A stretch of 64,000 bases of DNA from assembly GCF_004345025.1 (NCBI RefSeq), contig NZ_CP037745.1, forward strand, positions 1,240,001-1,304,000, in the 5' to 3' direction. Within the stretch, counting starts at the first letter, position 1, and the number at the start of each line of letters is the position of its first letter. The notes beneath the pieces were generated by a model. It had not been told where the DNA came from and made no database searches. It saw only the letters and a list, made by a program, of their open reading frames with translations. The DNA comes from Rheinheimera sp. D18. GTDB lineage: Bacteria; Pseudomonadota; Gammaproteobacteria; Enterobacterales; Alteromonadaceae. A program made the position numbers and the translations under genes. Below, piece by piece: positions 36,500-45,118 of this stretch.

Positions 36500-36511
36500 C
36501 TATGTGGTGTT

Positions 36512-37528
36512 ATGGCAATCAGATTAGCAATAAACGGCTTTGGCCGCATAGGGCGCAATATTTTGCGCGCTGTCTATGAAAACGGTTTGCAGCATGAACT
36601 GCAGGTGGTGGCCATTAATGAACTGGCTGATGCTAAGGGTGTGGCGCATTTACTAAAATACGACAGTTCGCACGGCCGTTTTGGTTTTACTGTTAGTTCA
36701 TACGCTGGCGGCATTAGCGTAAATGACGACAAGATTGCGTTATTCTGTGAAGCTGATCCGCAAGCTCTGCCTTGGGCGGAGCTAGATGTTGATATAGTAC
36801 TGGAATGTACAGGTGTGTTTCATAGTCGCGAACATGCCAGTTGGCATCTGCAAGCTGGGGCAAAAAAAGTGTTGTTTTCGCATCCAGCGGATACTGACAT
36901 TGATGCCACTATTATCTATGGCATCAACCACCATAGCTTAACTGCCGATATGACCGTTATTTCAGCCGGTTCTTGTACTACTAACTGCATAGTGCCGGTT
37001 ATTCAGACGCTTGATCAGCATTTTGGTGTTGAAAGTGGCACCATAACCACTATTCATGCCTCGATGAATGATCAGCAAGTTATTGATGCTTATCACCCTG
37101 ATTTACGTCGTACTCGAGCCGCTAGCCAGTCGATTATTCCCGTTGATACCAAGTTAGCTTTAGGCATTGAACGTATATTGCCAAAATTTGCTGGGCGCTT
37201 TGAGGCTATTGCCGTAAGGGTGCCAACCTTAAATGTTACCGCGATGGACTTAAGCGTAAGTTTGCAGCAAGACGTGAGTATTGCACAGGTGAATAAGGTA
37301 TTACGCCAAGCTAAGCTTGGTGAATTAGCGGGTATTTTAGATTACACCGAAGAGCCATTAGTCTCGGTAGATTTTAACCATGATCCACATTCGTGCATTG
37401 TAGATGGTTCGCAAACCCGAGTGAGTCATAAGCGGCTAGTAAAGTGTTTAGTTTGGTGTGATAACGAATGGGGTTTTGCCAACCGCATGCTCGACACGGC
37501 TAAAGCTATGCTGCAACCGAATTTATAA
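36512..37528 (+). CDS. epd: Erythrose-4-phosphate dehydrogenase
   Basis: A 338-residue GAPDH-family enzyme. It has the NAD-binding [13 protein letters not shown], the catalytic Cys in SAGSCTTNC, and the C-terminal [16 protein letters not shown]. Its place between tkt and pgk, and the insert [19 protein letters not shown], fit Epd, which oxidises erythrose-4-phosphate for pyridoxal phosphate synthesis, rather than glycolytic GapA. No other GAPDH gene is in the window. Sequence alone cannot fully exclude a GapB-type role. The pgk gene follows 13 bases later. Confidence 0.88.
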   Translation: MAIRLAINGFGRIGRNILRAVYENGLQHELQVVAINELADAKGVAHLLKYDSSHGRFGFTVSSYAGGISVNDDKIALFCEADPQALPWAELDVDIVLECTGVFHSREHASWHLQAGAKKVLFSHPADTDIDATIIYGINHHSLTADMTVISAGSCTTNCIVPVIQTLDQHFGVESGTITTIHASMNDQQVIDAYHPDLRRTRAASQSIIPVDTKLALGIERILPKFAGRFEAIAVRVPTLNVTAMDLSVSLQQDVSIAQVNKVLRQAKLGELAGILDYTEEPLVSVDFNHDPHSCIVDGSQTRVSHKRLVKCLVWCDNEWGFANRMLDTAKAMLQPNL

Positions 37529-37541
37529 CAAGGAGCTAAAA

Positions 37542-38723
37542 ATGTCTGTTATTCGCATGAGCGATTTGGATCTTAACAGCAAACGTGTCTTGATCCGTGA
37601 AGATTTAAACGTACCAATAAAAAACGGTAAAGTAACCTCAGACGCGCGTTTAAAAGCCGCAATACCCACCATTGAGTTGGCATTGCAAAAGGGCGCAAAA
37701 GTAATGGTGATGTCGCATTTAGGCCGCCCAGAAGAGGGCGTTTACGACAGCGAGTCGTCGTTGCAGCCAGTAGCGGATTATCTTGCTGCTGTGCTAACTG
37801 TGCCGGTTCGTTTAGCCAAAGATTACTTAAATGGTATAGAAGTAGCCGCGTCAGAAGTCGTTATTTTTGAAAACGTACGTTTTAATCACGGTGAAGCTAA
37901 GAATGACGACGTGCTGGCAAAACAGTTAGCCGCGTTATGTGATGTATTTGTTATGGATGCCTTTGGCACCGCACATCGCGCGCAGGCATCAACACACGGA
38001 GTGGCGAAGTTTGCGCCTATTGCTTGTGCTGGACCATTATTAGTGGCTGAATTAGATGCCTTAGCCGCTGCATTGAAAAACCCGAAACGTCCATTAGTGG
38101 CAATTGTTGGTGGTTCTAAAGTATCCACTAAGCTTACGGTGCTAGAATCCTTATCTGGCATGGTTGATCAGCTTATTGTCGGTGGCGGCATTGCCAATAC
38201 CTTTATTGCGGCTAACGGTAACAATGTAGGCAAATCATTATATGAAGCCGATTTAATTCCTCAAGCCCAGCGTTTAATGGCCGCAGCTAAAGCACGCGGT
38301 GCGAATATTCCGGTACCAACCGATGTCGTAGTAGGCCAAGCCTTTAGTGAAACTACGCCGGCTAGTTTAAAAAACGTAGCGGATGTTGCCGATAGCGATA
38401 TGATTTTTGATATCGGGCCAGACACCAGCGCAGAATTGGTTAAGATACTTAAATCTGCCGGTACTATTGTTTGGAATGGACCCGTCGGCGTATTTGAATT
38501 TGAGCAGTTTGCTGCCGGCACAGAAGCAATAGCCAGAGCGATTGCTGATAGTGATGCATTCTCTATTGCTGGCGGTGGTGATACCCTAGCGGCAATAGAT
38601 AAATATAATATCGCGGATAATATATCCTATGTGTCTACTGGTGGCGGTGCATTTTTAGAATTTTTAGAAGGCAAAACACTGCCAGCTGTAGCTATACTGG
38701 AACAGCGCGCAAAAATATTATAA
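37542..38723 (+). CDS. pgk: Phosphoglycerate kinase
   Basis: A 393-residue glycolytic kinase moving phosphate from 1,3-bisphosphoglycerate to ADP. Motifs: [46 protein letters not shown], the hinge [16 protein letters not shown] and the C-terminal [16 protein letters not shown] 37542 has AAGGAG upstream; a longer open frame back to 37458 runs inside epd and is not coding. Co-transcribed with epd and probably fbaA. Confidence 0.96.
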   Translation: MSVIRMSDLDLNSKRVLIREDLNVPIKNGKVTSDARLKAAIPTIELALQKGAKVMVMSHLGRPEEGVYDSESSLQPVADYLAAVLTVPVRLAKDYLNGIEVAASEVVIFENVRFNHGEAKNDDVLAKQLAALCDVFVMDAFGTAHRAQASTHGVAKFAPIACAGPLLVAELDALAAALKNPKRPLVAIVGGSKVSTKLTVLESLSGMVDQLIVGGGIANTFIAANGNNVGKSLYEADLIPQAQRLMAAAKARGANIPVPTDVVVGQAFSETTPASLKNVADVADSDMIFDIGPDTSAELVKILKSAGTIVWNGPVGVFEFEQFAAGTEAIARAIADSDAFSIAGGGDTLAAIDKYNIADNISYVSTGGGAFLEFLEGKTLPAVAILEQRAKIL

Positions 38724-38771
38724 TAAACTGATTATTAAAACGGCACATTAAAAAGATTAAGAGAGGATTTC

Positions 38772-39836
38772 ATGGCCCTTATTTCACTACGTCAAATGCT
38801 AGATCACGCCGCCGAGTTCGGTTACGGCATTCCAGCTTTTAACGTAAACAACCTAGAGCAGATGCGCGCAATAATGATGGCTGCCGACAAAACTGATAGT
38901 CCTGTCATCGTTCAGGCATCGGCGGGTGCCCGTAAATATGCCGGTGCGCCGTTTTTGCGTCACTTAATTTTAGCTGCAGTGGAAGAGTTTCCGCATATTC
39001 CTGTAGTTATGCATCAAGACCATGGTACGTCGTTAGCAGTTTGTCAGCGTTCAATTCAAATGGGCTTTTCATCAGTAATGATGGATGGATCTCTAGGTGA
39101 AGACGGTAAAACACCAAAAGATTATGCCTATAATGCCAACATAACACGTAAAGTTGTTGAAATAGCGCATGCGTGTGGTGTGTCGGTTGAAGGCGAGCTA
39201 GGTTGTTTAGGCTCACTTGAAACTGGCGCAGCTGGTGAAGAGGATGGTATAGGTGCAGATTGCATTCTTAGCCATGAGCAAATGTTAACTGATCCAGAAG
39301 AAGCGGCGCAGTTTGTGCGTGAAACGCAAGTTGATGCCTTGGCTATTGCTTGCGGTACATCACACGGCGCTTATAAATTTAGTCGGCCGCCAACCGACGA
39401 TATTTTGGCGATAGACCGAATTAAAGCTATTCATGAACGTATTCCAGATACCCATTTGGTTATGCATGGTTCATCATCGGTACCGCAGGAGTGGTTAAAG
39501 ATCATTAATGAAAATGGTGGTCAAATTCCTGAAACCTATGGTGTACCTGTAGAGCAAATCCAACAAGGGATTAAATATGGCGTACGTAAAGTAAATATTG
39601 ACACCGATTTACGTTTAGCTTCAACTGGTGCTATTCGCCGTTATTTAACAGAACATCCCGCTGAATTTGATCCGCGTAAATATTTACAAGCATCAGTTAA
39701 AGCGATGATGGAAATCTGTGTAGCGCGTTACGAAGCGTTTAACGCTGCAGGGCACGGTAGCAAAATAAAACCGATTTCGTTAGATGATATGGTGGCTTTG
39801 TATTCAGCAGGAAAGTTAACGCCGAATATAAAATAA
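38772..39836 (+). CDS. fbaA: Fructose-bisphosphate aldolase, class II
   Basis: A 354-residue class II, zinc-dependent aldolase. Zinc ligands lie in [28 protein letters not shown] and VMHGSSSVP; the phosphate-binding KVNIDTDLR is near the end. The Calvin-type (CbbA-like) length of ~354 is usual in Alteromonadales. AGAGGA precedes the ATG. It ends the carbon-metabolism run; no obvious terminator follows before the TonB2-type operon promoter. Confidence 0.95.
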   Translation: MALISLRQMLDHAAEFGYGIPAFNVNNLEQMRAIMMAADKTDSPVIVQASAGARKYAGAPFLRHLILAAVEEFPHIPVVMHQDHGTSLAVCQRSIQMGFSSVMMDGSLGEDGKTPKDYAYNANITRKVVEIAHACGVSVEGELGCLGSLETGAAGEEDGIGADCILSHEQMLTDPEEAAQFVRETQVDALAIACGTSHGAYKFSRPPTDDILAIDRIKAIHERIPDTHLVMHGSSSVPQEWLKIINENGGQIPETYGVPVEQIQQGIKYGVRKVNIDTDLRLASTGAIRRYLTEHPAEFDPRKYLQASVKAMMEICVARYEAFNAAGHGSKIKPISLDDMVALYSAGKLTPNIK

Positions 39837-39953
39837 ACTAAAAATTTAATGAATTTTAAGAAATTAATTTTCATTGCTTTAAAAGTAGAAAAACTGGGTA
39901 ATAAACCATATAAAAAGCCGCATAAAATCAGCTCTACAGACGTCTTTGTTGTC

Positions 39954-39982
39954 TTGACAAGGGCGTTTTTACCTGTAATGAT
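39954..39982 (+). promoter_or_regulatory. Predicted promoter of the DUF3450-ttpC-exbB-exbD-tonB-TPR operon
   Basis: A perfect -35 TTGACA (39954-39959), 17 bases, then AATGAT (39977-39982) with a TG extension at 39974-39975. It would start transcription near 39990 and give a leader of about 95 bases. An AGACGTCT palindrome (39938-39945) lies just upstream. Confidence 0.6.
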
Positions 39983-39994
39983 GCGGACGGTTTA

Positions 39995-40040
39995 CCCTCT
40001 AACCGAGGGCCTTTTCTGTCTGTAAGAACAGCATGGCCCT
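39995..40040 (+). other. Structured leader with two competing hairpins
   Basis: Hairpin A pairs CCCTC (39995-39999) with GAGGG (40005-40009). Hairpin B pairs AGGGCC (40006-40011) with GGCCCT (40035-40040), plus an inner CTGT/ACAG stem (40016-40019, 40028-40031). The two share bases 40006-40009, so both cannot form at once. It lies in the predicted 5' leader of the TonB2-type operon. Confidence 0.4.
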
Positions 40041-40084
40041 TACAACTTCAGGTTACGTTAATCAGCAATAATTGGTTGGGAACT

Positions 40085-40855
40085 ATGTTTAACAATAAAA
40101 TTCGCAAGAGTCTTGTTGCAACAGCTCTGGCTGGCGCTTTCGCTTTATCAGCGAACGTTCTAGCAACAGATTTAAAAGCTTTGCATCAAGAAGGTAATCA
40201 GATTCAACGCGCAGCGGTTCAGTCTCAAGAAAAAATTAATAACATTTATGAGCAGTCGCAAGAGCTGTTAGGTGAGTACCGTCAGGTTGTTGACCAGACT
40301 GAAAACTTAAAAGTATATAACGACTTCTTAGCAACTTTAGTTGCCGATCAGAAGCGTCAGATAGACTCAGTTCAGCGCCAAATTGAAGGTTTAGAAGATA
40401 CTCGCAAGGGTACTGTACCTTTAATGTTCCGTATGATTGATGCGTTAGAGCAGTTTGTTAAAGCTGACATTCCTTTACGTACAGAGCGTCGTTTAGAGCG
40501 TGTTGAGCGTTTACGTGAGCTTATGGGACGTTCAGACGTTCAACTTTCAGAGCAATATCGTCAAATTTTAGAAGCTTATAGCATTGAAGTGGCTTACGGT
40601 TCAGAACTAGCAGCATTCCAAGGTACGTTGCCACTTAACGGCCAGGAAACTACAGTAGATTATGTTCATGTTGGTCGTCTGTCTTTAATGGCGTTATCGC
40701 TAGATGGAAAGTCAGGCTGGGTGTGGGACAAAGAGACCTCAAACTGGGACGAATTGCCAGGTTCATACCTGACATCTGTAGCTCAGTTTATCAAGATGGC
40801 ACGTCGTGAAGCCACGCTTGAAATGGATCGCGTACCACTTATCGCAGCGGAGTAA
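40085..40855 (+). CDS. DUF3450 periplasmic protein, first gene of TonB2-type operon
   Basis: A 256-residue protein with a signal peptide (about 1-25, ending VLA) followed by a long predicted coiled coil (about 30-110), and a C-terminal domain with YGSELAAFQGTL and GKSGWVWDKETSNWDEL. This fits DUF3450, found at the head of TonB2-type operons in Vibrio, Shewanella and relatives. Function is not established; position and coiled coil suggest a periplasmic partner of TtpC. ATG 40085 is chosen over a TTG at 40076, because it starts a proper signal peptide. The ttpC gene follows six bases later. Confidence 0.88.
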   Translation: MFNNKIRKSLVATALAGAFALSANVLATDLKALHQEGNQIQRAAVQSQEKINNIYEQSQELLGEYRQVVDQTENLKVYNDFLATLVADQKRQIDSVQRQIEGLEDTRKGTVPLMFRMIDALEQFVKADIPLRTERRLERVERLRELMGRSDVQLSEQYRQILEAYSIEVAYGSELAAFQGTLPLNGQETTVDYVHVGRLSLMALSLDGKSGWVWDKETSNWDELPGSYLTSVAQFIKMARREATLEMDRVPLIAAE

Positions 40856-40861
40856 GAACAC

Positions 40862-42229
40862 ATGAAACTAGTATTCAAATCAATGTTAATCGCTGCCGCT
40901 GTGACTTTGTCAGCTGGTATCGCTTTTAACGCGACTGCTGACACTGGCAAGCTAGATCAGCTTTTAGAACAATTAAAGAAAGAGCGTACTGTTGAAGGTC
41001 GTGTTAACCAAGATCGCGAAAAAGCATTCTTGGCTGATCGCGCTGCACAACAGTCATTATTAAACACAGCGAAAAAGCAATTTTCTGATGAAGAAGGTCG
41101 CGGTAAGCGTTTACAAAAAGAATATGCTGATAACGATATTCTTATTGGCCAGAAGCAACAAGAATTAGAAAGCGCTTTAGGTACAATGGGTGAGTTGTTT
41201 GGTGTTGTACGCCAATCTGCTAACCAATCGATCGGTACTATTACTGGCTCTCTTGTAAGTGCTCAGTATCCTGGTCGTGATGTACCACTGCGAAGCGTAG
41301 CGTCAGCTACTGAATTACCTACGTTAAGCCAGATGGAAGATTTATGGATGGCTTTATTAACTGAAATGACAGAATCAGGCAAAATTGCTGATTTTGACGC
41401 TGAAGTAGTAAAGTTAGACGGTGGTGTTGAAACTAAACGTGTTACACGTTTTGGTACATTCCACTTAACCACTGCGACTGAATATTTAATTCTGAATTCA
41501 TCTACTGACCAAATTCAACCTTTGGGTCGTGAACCACAGTCAAAAATTCATGATTCAGTTGCCGCATTCCATAATGCTAAAAAAGGTGAGATCACTGGTT
41601 TATACCTAGATCCAACCAAAGGCAATAGCTTATTACGTTTAAACCAGCAGCGTTCAACGTTGATGGAATACTACCACGCAGGCGGTGAGGTTGGTTATAT
41701 CATCACTGTAGTATTCTTTATCGGTTTATTAATAGCGCTTGAGCGTATTATTGTACTAAGCGTTGTTGGCAGCAAAATTCGCGCACAGCTGAAAAACTTA
41801 GGTAATCCATCACCGCAGAATCCATTGGGCCGTATTTTACGTGTATACAATGAGAATAAAACGTCTGATACAGAAAACTTAGAGTTGAAATTAGATGAAG
41901 CCATTTTACGTGAAACACCAAAGGTTGACCGTGGTATTGGTTTAATCAAGTTAATCTCTGCTGTTGCTCCGTTACTAGGTTTATTAGGTACGGTTATCGG
42001 TATGATCTTAACGTTCCAGCAAATTACTTTGTACGGAACAGGCGATCCTAAACTGATGGCTGGCTCAATCTCTTTAGCGTTGGTAACAACTGCTCAGGGC
42101 CTAGTTGCAGCAATTCCATTACTGTTCGTGCACTCTCTTGTTTCAGCAAAAGCTCGTACTATTCTGCATGTTTTAGATGAACAAGCTGCTGGTATTATTG
42201 CTGCGCACGCGGAGAAGGAGAAAGCCTAA
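40862..42229 (+). CDS. ttpC: TtpC-like MotA/TolQ/ExbB protein with periplasmic extension
   Basis: A 455-residue protein: signal peptide (about 1-26), periplasmic coiled coil (about 28-110), a periplasmic globular part, then an ExbB/TolQ channel domain with three hydrophobic segments (about 280-303, 361-390, 405-425), including GLLGTVIGMILTFQQI. This is the architecture of TtpC, required for TonB2-dependent siderophore uptake in Vibrio. It should form a proton-driven complex with the ExbB and ExbD proteins encoded next. The stop overlaps the exbB ATG (TAATG). Confidence 0.9.
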   Translation: MKLVFKSMLIAAAVTLSAGIAFNATADTGKLDQLLEQLKKERTVEGRVNQDREKAFLADRAAQQSLLNTAKKQFSDEEGRGKRLQKEYADNDILIGQKQQELESALGTMGELFGVVRQSANQSIGTITGSLVSAQYPGRDVPLRSVASATELPTLSQMEDLWMALLTEMTESGKIADFDAEVVKLDGGVETKRVTRFGTFHLTTATEYLILNSSTDQIQPLGREPQSKIHDSVAAFHNAKKGEITGLYLDPTKGNSLLRLNQQRSTLMEYYHAGGEVGYIITVVFFIGLLIALERIIVLSVVGSKIRAQLKNLGNPSPQNPLGRILRVYNENKTSDTENLELKLDEAILRETPKVDRGIGLIKLISAVAPLLGLLGTVIGMILTFQQITLYGTGDPKLMAGSISLALVTTAQGLVAAIPLLFVHSLVSAKARTILHVLDEQAAGIIAAHAEKEKA

Positions 42230-42756
42230 TGATGCTCCAGCTAGTAGGGCTGTGGGAATCTGTTCAGGATTTTATCCATACTGGTGGCAACGTATTATAC
42301 GTTGTCGCCTTGGTACTCTTCGTCATGTGGGTATTGATGATAGAGCGGTTCTGGTTTCTTAAAGCCGAATATCCAAAGTTAAAAAAGGATATTGTGGCTC
42401 GCTGGGATGCCAGAGCAGATACCACATCATGGTATGCGCATAAGATCCGTGAGCGCTGGATTTCCGAGGCTTCAGAAAAATTAGAACAGCGTATGCTGAT
42501 TATAAAAACCTTGGTTGCACTGTGTCCATTGGTTGGATTATTAGGAACGGTTACTGGGATGATTGCGGTGTTTGATATTATGGCAACGCAAGGTACGGGT
42601 AACCCAAGAACCATGGCAACGGGTATCTCAATGGCAACTATTCCAACGATGTCAGGATTAGTAGCTGCGATATCAGGTGTATTTTTCAGTGCGCGGTTAG
42701 ACTTAACGGTTAAACGGGAAAAAGCCAGTTTAGCCGATAGTTTACCGCATCATTAA
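42229..42756 (+). CDS. exbB2: ExbB-like proton channel subunit (TonB2 system)
   Basis: A 175-residue MotA/TolQ/ExbB protein with three membrane helices (about 16-37, 93-115 and 140-165), including the conserved LCPLVGLLGTVTGMIAVF. It forms the pentameric part of the ExbB-ExbD motor. The ATG overlaps the ttpC stop; a second ATG three bases on is equally usable. It is followed by exbD at 12 bases. The window thus has two ExbB-type proteins in one operon, as in Vibrio TonB2 clusters. Confidence 0.9.
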   Translation: MMLQLVGLWESVQDFIHTGGNVLYVVALVLFVMWVLMIERFWFLKAEYPKLKKDIVARWDARADTTSWYAHKIRERWISEASEKLEQRMLIIKTLVALCPLVGLLGTVTGMIAVFDIMATQGTGNPRTMATGISMATIPTMSGLVAAISGVFFSARLDLTVKREKASLADSLPHH

Positions 42757-42768
42757 AGAGAGTGTTTT

Positions 42769-43173
42769 ATGGCCCGCAAACCTATACGCGAAGCTGAACA
42801 GGCGGAGATTGATATCACGCCGATGATGGATATCGTATTCATCATGTTAATTTTCTTCATTGTAACCACGTCTTTCGTGAAGGAAGCTGGTATCGATGTA
42901 AATAAACCAGAAGCTGCTCAGGCTCAGAAAAAACCAAGTGCGACTATCTTTATTGCGATCCGTGCAAACGGTGAAATATGGATGGATAAGCGCCCAGTTG
43001 ATGTTGAGCGTGTTTCAGCAAACATCGAACGGTTAAGAGCAGAATCACCAACTGACACCATTATCATTCAAGCTGATAAAGAAGCTAAACATGGTGTGGT
43101 AATGGAAGTTATGGATCAGATTAAAACTGCAGATCCGTCGCTGGTGATTAGCGTAGCTGGGGAGACTAAGTAA
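42769..43173 (+). CDS. exbD2: ExbD-like protein (TonB2 system)
   Basis: A 134-residue ExbD/TolR protein. A short cytoplasmic start (EAEQAEIDITPMMD) leads to one transmembrane helix (about 20-40) with the proton-carrying Asp (MMDIVFIMLIFF), then a periplasmic domain. It works with ExbB to couple proton flow to TonB. The tonB gene begins two bases after its stop. Confidence 0.92.
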   Translation: MARKPIREAEQAEIDITPMMDIVFIMLIFFIVTTSFVKEAGIDVNKPEAAQAQKKPSATIFIAIRANGEIWMDKRPVDVERVSANIERLRAESPTDTIIIQADKEAKHGVVMEVMDQIKTADPSLVISVAGETK

Positions 43174-43175
43174 TT

Positions 43176-43793
43176 ATGGTACGTTTCCTGTCATCGTTAA
43201 TAATCGGTGCGGTGGTAACGTTTCTGTTGTTCTTAATGATGGCCACTTTGCTTAAGTCAAGTGGCGATCGTAAAGTCGCTGAGCAAGAGCGTATTGTTAT
43301 AGAAATTAACACTACGCCACCTGAATCAGAAACACAGACCCGGCGGCCACCACCGCCACCACCGCCACCACCACCGGCTCAGCCGCCAAAAGCGCCTCAG
43401 CCACAACCGGATACGGCCAACGCTGCTGGTGCTATAGGCTTTAATATGCCTGGTTTGAACTTAGGTTCTTCATCAGGTGGTTTAGGTGATCCATCGAGTA
43501 TGATGCGCGATGGTGACGCTACGCCAATAGTACGTATTGAACCGCGTTATCCCGTTCAAGCAGCACGTGATGGTTTACAAGGCTGGGTAAAACTTCGTTT
43601 TAGCATTATGGAAGATGGTAGTGTTGATGAAGTTGAGGTTATCGAAGCTGAACCACGTCGAGTGTTTGACCGTGAAGCTATCCGTGCCTTACGGCGCTGG
43701 AAATACAGTCCGAAAGTGGTTGATGGTAAAACAATGAAGCAAACTGGACAGCAAGTTCAGTTAGATTTCACCTTAGATATGGCCGGAGGTTAA
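43176..43793 (+). CDS. tonB2: TonB2-like energy transducer
   Basis: A 205-residue TonB. An N-terminal membrane anchor (about 5-26) is followed by a proline-rich spacer with an unbroken run of ten prolines (about 52-62) and PPKAPQPQP. The C-terminal TonB domain (about 120-205) has IVRIEPRYPVQAARDGLQGWV and ALRRWKYSPKVVDG. It is shorter than E. coli TonB (239), typical of TonB2. It should transmit energy to TonB-dependent outer-membrane receptors, none of which is encoded nearby. Confidence 0.93.
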   Translation: MVRFLSSLIIGAVVTFLLFLMMATLLKSSGDRKVAEQERIVIEINTTPPESETQTRRPPPPPPPPPPAQPPKAPQPQPDTANAAGAIGFNMPGLNLGSSSGGLGDPSSMMRDGDATPIVRIEPRYPVQAARDGLQGWVKLRFSIMEDGSVDEVEVIEAEPRRVFDREAIRALRRWKYSPKVVDGKTMKQTGQQVQLDFTLDMAGG

Positions 43794-43794
43794 G

Positions 43795-45054
43795 ATGATT
43801 AAGCTTAAAAAACTTACCTCAGCATTGGTTGTTTGTGTAGCGCTTAGCGTAACCGCAACGTCAGTTATGGCTGCTGTGCAACCTAACATGGCTAAGGTAG
43901 AAGAGCGTAAAGCGCGTAAAACCCAAATAGTGGGCGAACGTGTTGGTAAAACGCTAGTTAAAGCTTTTGATTTGTATAACGAAGAAAAACTTGACGAAGC
44001 ACTTGCCGTGTTGCTTGACGCAAAATCTAGTAATGAATTTGATACCGCTACCTTAAATCGTTTTTTGGGTAACCTTTACGCGACTAAAGATGAAAAACAG
44101 GCAATTAAATATTTAACAATGGCAGTTAAGCCTGACTTGTTAACTTTTGCCGACCAAGCTGCATCGATGAAACTACTTGCTGATATGTTGCTACAAGATA
44201 AGCAGTATCAAAAGGCAGTAAAAGCATATGAAGACTGGATTATGTTCACTGGTGAGCAAAATTCAGAAGTTTATATGCGAATTGCTAATGCTTATTACCT
44301 TATGAATCAGCACGACAAGGTGTTAGCGCCAGCAGATGATGCAATTCGCTTTGCTACTAAGCAAATTGAAGGGCCTTATCAGTTGAAAATGGCGGCACTT
44401 TATGAGCTTAAGCGCTATAAAGATCTTATTGCCGTCGTTGAAACCATGGTGCAGTTATTTCCAGAAAACAAGCAGTTCTGGGTTTACCTAGGTAACTTTT
44501 ATACGTTAACTGAAGAATATGGTAAGTCTTTATCGACTCTGCAGTTAGCTTATAGCCAAGGTTACTTAGAGAAAGACTCTGAAGTAAGAATGTTAGCGCA
44601 AATGTATGCTAACAATAGTATTCCTTACAAAGCTGCAACGGTCATGGAAAAGCACATGAAGAGCGGGTTGGTCAAGAAAGACAAAAACAACCTGACCTTT
44701 ATCGCATCAAATTATTTAGCTGCTCGTGAATTTTTAAAAGCTGCTGAGTATTATGGTGAAGTTGCTAAGATGACGAATGAAGCTGACGCTTATCGTCGCC
44801 AAGGTTCTGCTTATTTATCTATTCAGCGTTATAACGATGCGATAGTTGCGTTTGATAAAGCCTTGTCAATGAATGTTGATAAGCAGTCAGGTGTTTATAT
44901 GAACTTGGTAGATGCTTATTTCTATCAGAAGAAATATAAAGAAGCCTATGCTGCTTTAATGAATGCGAAGAAAGATCCTGCTATGGCACGTCAGGTGCGT
45001 AGTTGGGAATCGTATATCAAAGATAAAGCAAAACAAAAAGGCGTAAGCCTTTAA
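43795..45054 (+). CDS. TPR-repeat periplasmic protein of the TonB2 operon
   Basis: A 419-residue protein with a signal peptide (about 1-27, ending VMAA) and tetratricopeptide-like helical repeats through most of its length, clearest around 95-180 and 300-390 (YRRQGSAYLSIQRYNDAIVAF). It starts one base after the tonB stop and ends at a strong terminator, so it closes the operon. Such TPR proteins commonly follow tonB2 in Vibrio and Shewanella; their role is not defined but may be scaffolding in the periplasm. Confidence 0.87.
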   Translation: MIKLKKLTSALVVCVALSVTATSVMAAVQPNMAKVEERKARKTQIVGERVGKTLVKAFDLYNEEKLDEALAVLLDAKSSNEFDTATLNRFLGNLYATKDEKQAIKYLTMAVKPDLLTFADQAASMKLLADMLLQDKQYQKAVKAYEDWIMFTGEQNSEVYMRIANAYYLMNQHDKVLAPADDAIRFATKQIEGPYQLKMAALYELKRYKDLIAVVETMVQLFPENKQFWVYLGNFYTLTEEYGKSLSTLQLAYSQGYLEKDSEVRMLAQMYANNSIPYKAATVMEKHMKSGLVKKDKNNLTFIASNYLAAREFLKAAEYYGEVAKMTNEADAYRRQGSAYLSIQRYNDAIVAFDKALSMNVDKQSGVYMNLVDAYFYQKKYKEAYAALMNAKKDPAMARQVRSWESYIKDKAKQKGVSL

Positions 45055-45055
45055 T

Positions 45056-45086
45056 AAAAAACCCCACAATTGTGGGGTTTTTTTTT
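45056..45086 (+). terminator. Strong terminator ending the TonB2-type operon
   Basis: The 16-base palindrome at 45062-45077 (CCCCACAATTGTGGGG) is flanked by an A-tract and a T9 tract directly after the TPR gene stop. Confidence 0.92.
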
Positions 45087-45118
45087 AGCTTGATTTTTAG
45101 CTAAGGCTTAAGTTAAAC

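Noticed and set aside
40016-40031. CTGT-N8-ACAG, LexA-like spacing, in the leader of the TonB2-type operon
   Set aside because: The central eight bases (CTGTAAGA) and the flanks do not fit the LexA consensus, the site is downstream of the predicted start, and the pairing is explained by the inner stem of the leader hairpin.
43342-43400. Low-complexity CCA/CCG repeats as a possible repeat element
   Set aside because: They code the proline-rich spacer of TonB.
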